From Solirubrobacterales bacterium (GTDB lineage Bacteria; Actinomycetota; Thermoleophilia; Solirubrobacterales; Solirubrobacteraceae), in the NCBI GenBank assembly GCA_016215085.1, contig JACRMD010000320.1, positions 1 through 20,917 on the forward strand: a stretch of 20,917 bases of DNA. The letters run 5' to 3'. Below, in pieces: positions 6,578 to 13,920 of this stretch (position 1 is the stretch's first letter; each line of letters starts with the position of its first letter). The notes under the pieces are model-generated. The model was not told the origin of the DNA, ran no database searches, and was given only the letters and a program-made list of their open reading frames with translations. Made by a program: the position numbers and the translations under genes.

Positions 6578-6630
6578 GGTGGCCTCCTGGGCGCGTGGTG
6601 GTCGCTGCACCGAGCAGGCTCGCCGCTCGC

Positions 6631-6655
6631 CGGCGCCGCGTCTGTCGCGGCGCCG
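6631..6655 (-). terminator. Hairpin terminator after the subtilase gene
   Basis: A perfect 10-bp G+C stem (6631-6640 with 6646-6655) and 5-nt loop, 25 nt past the subtilase stop at 6680. There is no T tract, which is common in very GC-rich actinobacteria. Confidence 0.5.
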
Positions 6656-6679
6656 ACACGGCGCGTGTGCCGGCCGCGA

Positions 6680-9600
6680 CTAGCAGCCCTTCGGCGCCGG
6701 CAGGGGCGTCCGGGCGTCGCCGGTGTTGCGCGCGTCGTGGTGGTAGCGCGGCCACGACGCCGGCGCGCAGACGCCCGCCCCGGTCGCGAACGCGTGGAGC
6801 ATGCCGGCGCGCGTGGCGGCGATCACGACGCGCCGGCCGCCGAACTCGCCGACGACCGGGTTGGCCACCGTCCAGTCGTAGGTGAGCTTCGGCCAGCGCG
6901 GGCCGGGCGGCGCGCCGCCGGCGCCGAAGGCGCTGAGGTCGAGGTGGGCGGTGCCGCCGACGGCCTCCTCGCCGGGCGCGCCGCCGAGGTCGGCGACCGA
7001 CATGCCGGTGAGGAAGCTGAGGTCGTTGACCTTCTGCGGGAACCCCGGCCGGAACTGCCCGGTCGCCGGGTCCCAGGCCGAGGAGGAGTCCTCGCCGCCC
7101 TGGTACTCGTTGACGGTCAGGTCCAGGGCGCGCAGCAGGCCGGTGGTCGGCGCCAGGAACGACGTCCCCTGCCCGCCGACGTCGCCGAACGCCGGGTGGC
7201 CGACCGCGGGCAGCACGAGCAGGTCCGCGCGCAGCGGGTTGCCCGACGGCACGTCGGACTGCATCCCGACCGGCTTGCCGCCGACCTCGCCCAGGCACGA
7301 CGAGCCGTCCGGGTTGAGGACCATCGCCGGCCCGCCGTCGGGGATCACGCCGACCTTCGGGCCGCGGCCGCCGCTCGGGCAGTCGACCACGCCGATGACC
7401 GGCGCGCCGGTGACGCCCTCGCCCACGACCGGCAGCAGCTCGGCGAAGACCTTGCCCACCTTGACCGGCCAGCCGGGCAGGAACGGCCGGTCGCGCCGCG
7501 CGCCGTCGGGCGAGATGGCGTACAACCTGGAGTTGGCGAAGCTCAGCACGCCGGTCTGGCCGACGGCCGCCAGCGCCGCCGCGTTCAGCGGCGCGGCATG
7601 GAAGCCGCCGTCGGCGCTCGCCTCGTACTCCTCGTTGGTGCCGACGACGATCTCCGGCCGCGCGTCGCCCGCGAGGTCGCCGACCGCCGGCGTGTCGACG
7701 ATCGCGCCCTGGTTGAGCGCCTCGCCGATGCCGTCCTTGAAGTCCACGCGGTGCGAGCGCGGGTCGACCTTCGCGACCTTTGCCGGGTCGACGACGAGCA
7801 CCGGGAAGCCGGGCACCCGCCGGCCGTCGTCGCCGAAGGCGTAGACGTGGCGGTCCATGCCCGCGGCGATCACCTCGAGCCGCCCGCCGTCGTTGCGGTC
7901 GAGGTCGGCCAGCACGGGCGAGGCGAGGAACCCGTGCTGCACGCGATTGCGGTGGCCGCGGCGCTCGGGGACGAAGGGCGACAGCGGGCGCCCCGACCAC
8001 GCCCGCACCGCCTCGCGCGTCCACAGCCGCCGGCCGCGCGAGGAGAAGGCGTACACCTTGCCCTCCCAGTCGGCGACCACGACCTCGAGGTCGCCGTCGT
8101 GGTCGAGGTCCCCGGCCGCCGGCGACGCGAGCACCGCGCCCCGCGGCGCCGGCACCGTGCGGTAGGCCGGCGCCCCGCGGTGCACGGCGAGGCGGTCGAC
8201 GCGCACGGGCCAGCCGCGGGCCTCGCGGCCGTCGGGCCGCAGGGCGTGCACGACGCCGTCGGAGCCGGTGACCACCAGCTCGTTGCGCCCGTCGCCGTCG
8301 AGGTCGGCCAGCAGCGGCGAGGCCTCGACGTCGCCGCTGCCGCCCGCGGAGCCGTCGAGGTAGCGCGGGAAGCCGTCGAGGGCGTCGGGATCGTGGTGCA
8401 GGAAGAGGTTGCGCCGGTCCTCGCCGCGGACCGGGACGCCGCCGGCCGTCGCGTCGGCCACGATGCGCACGGTGAAGCCGTAGGGCTCGGTGTTCGGCCG
8501 GCCGGTCGAGGGCGCCGAGCCGTCGAAGCCCTGGGCCGTCGCGGGGAAGCGCGCCTTCAGCGCGGCGACGTCGAGCCGCGCGACGACGCCCTCGAAGCGC
8601 CCGCGCCGCTCGCTGCCGTCGCACCACGGCGAGGGCACCTCGCGGAAGTCGGACTGCGTCGGGTACGAGCCGGGGGCGACGAGCACGCGGCAGCGGTACG
8701 GGGCGTCGCCGCGCGTGGCCACCGAGGCGCGGACCTCCGCCGTCGCCGCGCGCGGATCCACCGGCGACCACCAGTCCGGCGCCAGCAGCGCGACCGACGG
8801 CGGGATGCGCCCGGCGCGCGCGGCGCCGACCGCGTGGGCCATGTTCACGCGGCCGTAGCCGTAGAACTGGTCGTGGCCCTCCTTGGCGGGATAGCGGCGC
8901 GAGGTCGCCAGCGGCGAGACGACCGCGGCGTTGGGACCGAGCACCGCGTTGGCGCTCGGGTCCGTGCAGCCGGGCACCGGCACGGGCTCGCAGCCGACCT
9001 CGGTCACCGCGAAGTCGACGTCGTCGGCCTGCGGCGTGCCGTCCACCGTGCCCGAGGCCAGCAGCGCGCGGACCTCGTCGGGCGCGAGGTCCAGCCCCGC
9101 GTCGCGGCCCGCGCTGATCACCAGGCCCGCCATGCCCGAGGCCCGGCCGGTGGCGTCCGACGAGCAGCTCACCGACGGGATCGCGACGGCGATCTTCGAC
9201 GAGAAGTTCGTGCAGCCCGTGAACTGCAGGTAGGACCGTGGGGCCGGGGAGAACGTGTCGTCGTACTTCGTGACCGAGTTGACGACGACGACGTGCGGCA
9301 GCGACGACGGCCAGTTGTGGTGCTGGGCCGCCTCGTCGGCGGCGCTGGCGATGACCGTCACGCCGTGCGCGTAGGCGTACTCGACCGCGCGCCGCGCGAA
9401 GCGCGAGTTGTTGAGCGTCCCGAGCGCCTCCTGCACGACCGCGGCGCCGTTGTCGGTGCTGTACAGCACGCCCTGCGCGAAGCGGTTGCTGTCGGCGATG
9501 AACGAGTCGCCGACCCGGACGTGCAGGACCATGCAGTCGGGGCACGTGCCCACGCCGTCCTGCCCGTCGGCCGCCTCGGCCGTCGAGTCCTGCGCCTCGC

Positions 9601-10276
9601 CGGTGCCGTGCCCGTAGGCGACGTCGTCGTAGGGGTCGTTGTCGTCGTCGAGGAAGTCCCACCCGACGACGTCGTCGGCGTAGCCGTTGCGGTCGTCGTC
9701 GCGGCCGTCGGTGAACGCGATGAGGACGTCCTGCGGGTCGAGCAGGTCGTCGATCCCGTTGCCGTGCACGCGCCGCGCGGCGCCGTCGCGCTCGACGCGG
9801 CCGTCGCAGGCGAAGTCCACGACGTTGAAGACCCCGTCGCCGTTGGCGTCGTCGGCGTCGCGGTAGCGCGCGCAGTCCGCGCCGTCCTCCAGCGCGACCG
9901 CGCGGTCGTGCCGGGGCCGCGGCAGCTCGCCGGCGTTGAGGTGGGTCTTGCGGCGCAGGTTGCGCATCGCGCCGCGGTCGTCCCAGCGGATGCCGCTGTC
10001 GTGGACGGCGATGAGGACGTCGGGCCGGCCGGTGGTGGTCTGCCACGCGGTCGGCGCGTCGCCCTCGTCGACCACGTGCGCGCCGCGCACGCCGCCGAGC
10101 TCGAACGGCGAGGCGTTGACGGTGAGGTTGCCCGGCTCGGGCGTCGCGGCGTACATCCACCGCTCTTTGCCCGACAGGTCCGGCGGCGGCGAGCCGTCGT
10201 AGGTGTAGGGGAACGCGGCGTGGGCGGCCGGGGCCGCGAGCGCCGACGCGACCACCGCGGCGAGGAGCGTGCGCAC
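6680..10276 (-). CDS. Secreted subtilisin-like (S8) serine protease with FG-GAP/VCBS-like repeats
   Basis: A 1,198-residue exported protein. GTG 10276 gives a short signal peptide (MRTLLAAVVASALAAPAAHA-AF). The S8 domain spans about residues 85-410: D93 in VLIAVHDSGIRWDD, H223 in AYGHGTGEA, and S373 in CSSDATGRASGMAGL, aligned to GTSMATPHVAG. The oxyanion-hole Asn of subtilisins appears as Asp (D314 in VIASAADEA). Between D93 and H223 is a long Asp-rich stretch (DADDANGDGVFNVVDF; DGRDDDRNGYADD) that looks like calcium-binding loops. From about 650 to 880 come FG-GAP-like beta-propeller units: DLDGDGRNELVV, DLDHDGDLEVVV, DLDRNDGGRLEVI, DLAGDARPEIVV. There is no C-terminal membrane anchor. It probably acts outside the cell; the substrate is unknown. 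It diverges from the Lys-rich protein gene at 10327. Confidence 0.85.
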   Translation of the reverse strand: MRTLLAAVVASALAAPAAHAAFPYTYDGSPPPDLSGKERWMYAATPEPGNLTVNASPFELGGVRGAHVVDEGDAPTAWQTTTGRPDVLIAVHDSGIRWDDRGAMRNLRRKTHLNAGELPRPRHDRAVALEDGADCARYRDADDANGDGVFNVVDFACDGRVERDGAARRVHGNGIDDLLDPQDVLIAFTDGRDDDRNGYADDVVGWDFLDDDNDPYDDVAYGHGTGEAQDSTAEAADGQDGVGTCPDCMVLHVRVGDSFIADSNRFAQGVLYSTDNGAAVVQEALGTLNNSRFARRAVEYAYAHGVTVIASAADEAAQHHNWPSSLPHVVVVNSVTKYDDTFSPAPRSYLQFTGCTNFSSKIAVAIPSVSCSSDATGRASGMAGLVISAGRDAGLDLAPDEVRALLASGTVDGTPQADDVDFAVTEVGCEPVPVPGCTDPSANAVLGPNAAVVSPLATSRRYPAKEGHDQFYGYGRVNMAHAVGAARAGRIPPSVALLAPDWWSPVDPRAATAEVRASVATRGDAPYRCRVLVAPGSYPTQSDFREVPSPWCDGSERRGRFEGVVARLDVAALKARFPATAQGFDGSAPSTGRPNTEPYGFTVRIVADATAGGVPVRGEDRRNLFLHHDPDALDGFPRYLDGSAGGSGDVEASPLLADLDGDGRNELVVTGSDGVVHALRPDGREARGWPVRVDRLAVHRGAPAYRTVPAPRGAVLASPAAGDLDHDGDLEVVVADWEGKVYAFSSRGRRLWTREAVRAWSGRPLSPFVPERRGHRNRVQHGFLASPVLADLDRNDGGRLEVIAAGMDRHVYAFGDDGRRVPGFPVLVVDPAKVAKVDPRSHRVDFKDGIGEALNQGAIVDTPAVGDLAGDARPEIVVGTNEEYEASADGGFHAAPLNAAALAAVGQTGVLSFANSRLYAISPDGARRDRPFLPGWPVKVGKVFAELLPVVGEGVTGAPVIGVVDCPSGGRGPKVGVIPDGGPAMVLNPDGSSCLGEVGGKPVGMQSDVPSGNPLRADLLVLPAVGHPAFGDVGGQGTSFLAPTTGLLRALDLTVNEYQGGEDSSSAWDPATGQFRPGFPQKVNDLSFLTGMSVADLGGAPGEEAVGGTAHLDLSAFGAGGAPPGPRWPKLTYDWTVANPVVGEFGGRRVVIAATRAGMLHAFATGAGVCAPASWPRYHHDARNTGDARTPLPAPKGC

Positions 10277-10313
10277 GTCGGCCTGAACGTGGCGCGCGAC
10301 ACGAACTTGCGGA

Positions 10314-10319
10314 TAGGGT
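10314..10319 (+). promoter_or_regulatory. -10 box TAGGGT, leaderless configuration
   Basis: TAGGGT ends 7 nt before ATG 10327, in the 50-bp divergent gap with the subtilase. No Shine-Dalgarno sequence is visible. Confidence 0.55.
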
Positions 10320-10326
10320 CGACGCC

Positions 10327-10965
10327 ATGACGCAGCCCAAGAAGCCGCGGTCGACGTCGACGCGCGCGAAGGCGGCCAAGGCACCGGCCCGGTCGGCCGC
10401 CAAGGCCACGGCGCGGGCGGGCGCGAAGCCCACGCGCAAGGCGGCCACGCCGAGGACGGCGCCCAAGGCGGCGCCCAAGGCCGCGCCCAAGTCCGCGCCG
10501 AAGGCGGCCGCCAAGCCGTCCGACGACGGGCGGCTCACGGCGCTGCTCGAGAAGCTCACCAGCTCGCTCACGCTGCCGACCGAGCGCCTGCAGGAGGCGA
10601 TCGACGACGCGGTCGAGCGCGGGCGCATGACGCGCAAGGACGGCGAGGACCTCCTGAGCAGCCTCATCAGCGCCGGCCGCTCGCAGACCGAGGCGCTGAT
10701 CGCCGACGTCGAGCAGCTGCTCGGCCGCGGCCGCGTGCGCGCGACGCGCTCGTCGGACCGCGTGCTCAAGGAGGTCGACAAGGCGCGCCGCCGCGCCGGC
10801 ATCCCGGGCTTCCCGATCATCGGCTACGACGACCTGTCGGCCAAGCAGGTGACCTCGCGCCTGGGCGACCTCACGCCGGCGCAGCTGCGCAAGGTCCGCG
10901 ACCACGAGAAGCGCAGGGCCGGCCGCAAGTCGGTCCTCGACGCCATCGAGAAGAAGCTCGCCTGA
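10327..10965 (+). CDS. Lys/Ala/Pro-rich (histone-H1-like) tail protein with helical core
   Basis: A 212-residue protein in three parts. Residues 1-65 are a basic, disordered tail of Lys-Ala-Pro repeats (APKAAPKAAPKSAPKAAAK) like histone H1 / HupB C-termini, suited to binding DNA. Residues about 68-135 form a predicted coiled helical region (LEKLTSSLTLPTERLQEAI, with DLLSSLISAGRSQTEALI) resembling phasin/PHA-granule-type helices. Residues about 160-212 carry GYDDLSAKQVTSRLGDLTPA and a Lys/Arg-rich end, a short helical motif seen at the C-termini of many actinobacterial proteins. A nucleoid-associated or granule-DNA tethering role is an inference. The start is ATG 10327 behind a -10 box. The next gene begins at or just after its stop. 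Confidence 0.7.
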   Translation: MTQPKKPRSTSTRAKAAKAPARSAAKATARAGAKPTRKAATPRTAPKAAPKAAPKSAPKAAAKPSDDGRLTALLEKLTSSLTLPTERLQEAIDDAVERGRMTRKDGEDLLSSLISAGRSQTEALIADVEQLLGRGRVRATRSSDRVLKEVDKARRRAGIPGFPIIGYDDLSAKQVTSRLGDLTPAQLRKVRDHEKRRAGRKSVLDAIEKKLA

Positions 10966-11000
10966 CCCGCACCGTCCAGAGCCCGCACACCGGCGAGCGC

Positions 11001-11354
11001 GTGACGTTCGTCGAGGAGTCGCCGGAGCGGCTCGTCATGGACGTGGTGTGGCCCCGGCCCGGCCACCGGGCCGCCGAGCACGTCCATCCCTCGCAGGAGG
11101 AGCGCTGGACGGTGCTCGAGGGCCGCGCGGCGTTCGCGATCGGCGGCGTCGAGCACGAGGCGGGGCCGGGCGAGACGGTCGTCGCGCCGGCCGGCGTGCG
11201 CCACCTCGCCTGGAACCCGACGGACGCCCCGGTCCGGCTGCGCGTCGAGCTCGCGCCGGCGCTGCGCTGGCGGTCGTTCGTCGAGCGGCTGTTCGCGGGC
11301 GAGGACCCGGTGGCGCTGCTGGCCGAGTTCGCCGACGAGGTCAGGCGGCCATGA
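11001..11354 (+). CDS. Small cupin-domain protein
   Basis: A single-domain cupin. Motif 1 is AEHVHPSQEERWTVLEG (two His and a Glu as metal ligands), and motif 2 is PGETVVAPAGVRHLAWNP (the third His). The end ELAPALRW resembles small stand-alone cupins of mannose-6-phosphate-isomerase-like type. Function is unknown: metal-dependent enzyme or sensor. The listed start is GTG 11001. However, the open frame extends to CTG 10962, and the extra residues LTRTVQSPHTGER look like the normal N-terminal strand of this group. The CTG overlaps the upstream stop as CTGA, in place of the usual ATGA. The last 14 bases overlap the convergent metallopeptidase gene. Confidence 0.75.
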   Translation: MTFVEESPERLVMDVVWPRPGHRAAEHVHPSQEERWTVLEGRAAFAIGGVEHEAGPGETVVAPAGVRHLAWNPTDAPVRLRVELAPALRWRSFVERLFAGEDPVALLAEFADEVRRP

Positions 11355-12501
11355 GCGCGGCGAGGCGGCGGCCCGCGCCGGGGCGCTCGTGCCAGCCGGG
11401 CCCGCCGAGCTGCTCCCGCAGCGCGTGGGCGCGGCCCAGGCCGCGCAGGTAGTCGGCGCTCGAGAGCAGCGGGTCGGCGTCGGTCAGCCACGGCGCCGTC
11501 GGCCAGTCCAGGCCCGTGGCCGCGGCCATGCGGTTGCCGTAGCGATCGCGGAGGCCGGGGTGGGCGCCGGCGTCGAGCACGTCGAGGTCGTGCAGCAGCG
11601 CGGCGGCCAGCCGGCGCGGGCGCAGCGGGTCGGCCCCGCCGAGCTCCTCGAGGAGGAAGGCGAAGCCCTCGCTCGTGGCGCGGTCGACGAGGTGGCGGTC
11701 CTCGAACGGCGCCTTCCTGGGTCGGTGCGTGAGGTGCAGCGCGTGGCCGGCCTCGTGCAGCAGCGCGCCGCCGTCGCCGGCGACGAGGTGCACGTCGTCC
11801 GGGACGCGGACCGCCGCGCAGAACGCCCGCGGCGACGCGCCCGGCCGCGGGGCGTCCTCGATGGCGAAGCGCGGCGCGAGGTCGAGGGCGGCGAGGACCG
11901 CGGCGAGCGACGGCGCCGGCGGCCGCCCCACCGCGCGCCAGCGCGGCAGGTCGTGGCGTGCCTGGACCCACGCGGGCAGCTCCGGCGGCGCGGTGGCGCG
12001 CAGCAGCGCCTCGGCCTCCGCGGCCAGCGCGCCGAGGTCCACGGCCTGCAGCTCGGCCCACATCGCGCGCGCCGACGGCCAGCCGAGCGCCCGCGCCTCG
12101 GCGCGCACCTGCTCGACGGCCTCGGCGGCCAGCGGGGTGAGCCGGCGCACGGTCGCGTCGAGCCGGCGCTCCCCGAGCTCCACGCGCGCCACCGGATCCT
12201 CCTCGGCGGCCAGCGCCGCGGTCAGGCCGGCGAGGTCCTCGCCGGCCTCCGCCTCCGCGCGGGCGGCGTCGACGGGCGCCAGCCGGGCGTGCAGCCGCGC
12301 CTCGACGGCGAAGCGCAGCAGCGGGCGGCTCCCGGCGTCCCGCAGGCCCTCGATCGCGTCGTCGCTCCACAGCGCCACGTGGCGGGCGTGGATCGCCACG
12401 GGGTCCCAGCGGGCGCTGAGGCCGGCGAAGCGGCGCAGGTGGGCGCCGTTGAGCTCCGTCGCATAGGCCTGCGCCGCGGCCCGGTAGGCGTCGAGGTCCA
12501 T
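11341..12501 (-). CDS. M3-like (oligoendopeptidase-type) zinc metallopeptidase
   Basis: A 386-residue, almost entirely helical protein with a gluzincin zinc site: H249-E250-x-x-H253 in LLHEAGHALHLTH, and the third ligand E278 in RATSEGFAFLLEEL, 25 residues on. This matches the M3/oligoendopeptidase arrangement and the SEGFA context. The N-terminal two-thirds (lid-like helices rich in Ala, Glu and Arg) is unremarkable. Typical M3 enzymes have 550-680 residues, so this is a compact version. No signal peptide is visible, so it is probably a cytoplasmic peptide hydrolase. ATG 12501 lies 9 nt after a minus-strand TAGGAT box and 20 bp from the divergent methyltransferase start. Confidence 0.8.
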   Translation of the reverse strand: MDLDAYRAAAQAYATELNGAHLRRFAGLSARWDPVAIHARHVALWSDDAIEGLRDAGSRPLLRFAVEARLHARLAPVDAARAEAEAGEDLAGLTAALAAEEDPVARVELGERRLDATVRRLTPLAAEAVEQVRAEARALGWPSARAMWAELQAVDLGALAAEAEALLRATAPPELPAWVQARHDLPRWRAVGRPPAPSLAAVLAALDLAPRFAIEDAPRPGASPRAFCAAVRVPDDVHLVAGDGGALLHEAGHALHLTHRPRKAPFEDRHLVDRATSEGFAFLLEELGGADPLRPRRLAAALLHDLDVLDAGAHPGLRDRYGNRMAAATGLDWPTAPWLTDADPLLSSADYLRGLGRAHALREQLGGPGWHERPGAGRRLAALMAA

Positions 12502-12510
12502 CGCGGTGCC

Positions 12511-12516
12511 ATCCTA
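12511..12516 (-). promoter_or_regulatory. -10 box TAGGAT (metallopeptidase); overlaps an opposing -10
   Basis: On the minus strand TAGGAT ends 9 nt before ATG 12501. On the plus strand CATCCT (12510-12515), sharing five of its six bases with this box, ends 6 nt before GTG 12522. The whole divergent intergenic space is 20 bp. Confidence 0.5.
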
Positions 12517-12521
12517 GGTGC

Positions 12522-13880
12522 GTGACCACCGCCGCCACCCGACCTGAGCGCGGGCAGACGCTCGAGCTCCGCATCGACGACCTCGCCTACGGCGGCGCGG
12601 GCGTCGCACGCCACGAGGGCGGCTACGTCGTCTTCGTCCGCGACGCCGTGCCGGGCGACCTCGTGCGCGCGGTGCTCACCAAGCGCAAGCGCCACTACGG
12701 GGAGGCGCGCACGGTCGAGGTCGTCGAGCCGTCGCCCGAGCGCATCCCGCCGCGCGCCGACCACCCCGGCGCCCCGTGGCAGGTCCTGCCCTACGAGCGC
12801 CAGCTCGAGGTCAAGCAGCACCAGGTCGACGACGCCCTGCGGCGCATCGGCCGGCTCGACGGCTACGAGCTCGAGCCGATCGTCCCCGCGGTGCAGGAGT
12901 GGCGCTACCGCAACAAGCTCGAGTTCTCCTTCGGCCACGACGCGGACGGCACGCTCATCTGCGGCTTCCACGCGCCCGGCTCGTGGGAGGACATCGTGCA
13001 CGTCGAGGACTGCCTGCTGCAGTCCGAGCGCGGCAACGAGGTCCGCCGCCAGGCGCTGGACTGGGCGCGCGGCCAGGGCCTCGGCGCGTACGACCGCCGG
13101 ACGCAGGCCGGCGCGCTGCGCAACCTCGTGGTGCGCGAGGGCCGGCGCACGGGTGAGGTGCAGGCGCGGCTCGTCGTGACGGAGGGCACCGAGGTCGACA
13201 CGCGCTCGCTCTCGGAGGCGGTGCCGGTCGAGTCGCTGCTGGTCACGACGATCGAGGGCGTCGGCGAGACGACGATGGGCGGCACGACCGAGATCGTCGC
13301 GGGCTCCTCGCCGACCTTCCGCGAGGAGCTCTCGGGCCTGGACTTCCGGCTCTCGGCGCAGGCGTTCTTCCAGACGAACACCGAGATGGCCGAGAAGCTC
13401 TACGCGACCGCGGCGGAGTTCGCGGCGCTCGGCGGCCACGAGCGCGTCTACGACCTGTTCTGCGGCATCGGCACGATCGGCCTGTCGCTGGCGCCGCGCG
13501 CCGGCGAGGTGTGGGGGCTGGAGATCGTCGAGGAGGCGATCGCCGACGCCATCACCAACGCCCGCGCCAACGACATCCGCAACGCGCACTTCTTCGCCGG
13601 CGACGTCCGCCTCGCGATGCGCGACCTCGTCGAGAAGGCCGGCCGCCCCGACGTCGTGGTCGTCGACCCGCCCCGCGCGGGCCTCTCGCAGAAGGTCGTC
13701 CGCCGCATCCTCGAGGCCTCGCCCAAGCGCATCGTCTACGTGTCGTGCAACCCCACCACCCTGGCGCCCAACGCCGCCCAGGTCGTCGAGGCCGGCTACG
13801 TCCTGCGCCGCGTCCGCCCGGTCGACATGTTCCCGCAGACGCACCACATCGAGTGCGTCGCGCTGCTCGAGCGCGCCTAG
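12522..13880 (+). CDS. TrmA/RumA-family 5-methyluridine methyltransferase (RlmCD-like)
   Basis: A 452-residue SAM-dependent tRNA/rRNA uracil-C5 methyltransferase. An N-terminal TRAM domain (about 9-68; LRIDDLAYGGAGVAR) precedes the RNA-binding middle domain and the Rossmann methyltransferase domain: DLFCGIGTIGL (311-321), DPPRAGL (382-388), catalytic Cys C409 in VSCNPTTLAPN, and the proton-abstracting Glu E444 in HHIECVALL. The iron-sulfur cysteines of RumA (CxGCGGC-type) are absent: residues 78-86 read RADHPGAPW, followed by the normal QVLPYERQL. Only C164 of the later part remains. This resembles the FeS-free RlmCD/TrmA-like enzymes of Gram-positives. The start is GTG, apparently leaderless. 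The stop lies inside the insertion sequence's target duplication. Confidence 0.88.
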   Translation: MTTAATRPERGQTLELRIDDLAYGGAGVARHEGGYVVFVRDAVPGDLVRAVLTKRKRHYGEARTVEVVEPSPERIPPRADHPGAPWQVLPYERQLEVKQHQVDDALRRIGRLDGYELEPIVPAVQEWRYRNKLEFSFGHDADGTLICGFHAPGSWEDIVHVEDCLLQSERGNEVRRQALDWARGQGLGAYDRRTQAGALRNLVVREGRRTGEVQARLVVTEGTEVDTRSLSEAVPVESLLVTTIEGVGETTMGGTTEIVAGSSPTFREELSGLDFRLSAQAFFQTNTEMAEKLYATAAEFAALGGHERVYDLFCGIGTIGLSLAPRAGEVWGLEIVEEAIADAITNARANDIRNAHFFAGDVRLAMRDLVEKAGRPDVVVVDPPRAGLSQKVVRRILEASPKRIVYVSCNPTTLAPNAAQVVEAGYVLRRVRPVDMFPQTHHIECVALLERA

Positions 13881-13881
13881 T
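13876..13881. repeat. Target-site duplication CCTAGT, left copy
   Basis: CCTAGT directly abuts the left terminal repeat and is repeated exactly at 15033-15038. It contains the TAG stop (13878-13880) of the methyltransferase gene. Confidence 0.85.
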
Positions 13882-13911
13882 CTGAACGGACTCCGAGATG
13901 ACCCGACGGGT
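13882..13911 (+). repeat. Left terminal inverted repeat of the insertion sequence
   Basis: It starts CTGAACGGACTCC and pairs with the right end, matching at 12 of the first 13 bases and again at CCCGAC. The inner edge is uncertain. Confidence 0.8.
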
Positions 13912-13920
13912 TCGGGTCAT
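13898..13920. terminator. Hairpin at the left end of the insertion sequence
   Basis: ATGACCCGA (13898-13906) pairs perfectly with TCGGGTCAT (13912-13920) around a 5-nt loop. The transposase stop (13917-13919) lies within the stem. It could end both the transposase transcript and incoming readthrough. Confidence 0.5.

Noticed and set aside
9640..9740. GTCGTC-rich stretch as a simple repeat or CRISPR-like array
   Set aside because: It encodes the Asp-rich calcium-type loops of the subtilase (GAC codons on the minus strand); there is no repeat-spacer order.
6680..10276. Subtilase as a dead enzyme lacking the catalytic Ser
   Set aside because: A direct alignment of CSSDATGRASGMAGL to GTSMATPHVAGAAAL keeps Ser373; only the oxyanion Asn is changed.
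6093..10820. Very long minus-strand open frame of about 1,575 codons
   Set aside because: Arg/Ala/Pro-rich shadow of the subtilase in another frame, with no domains; it arises from the extreme GC content.
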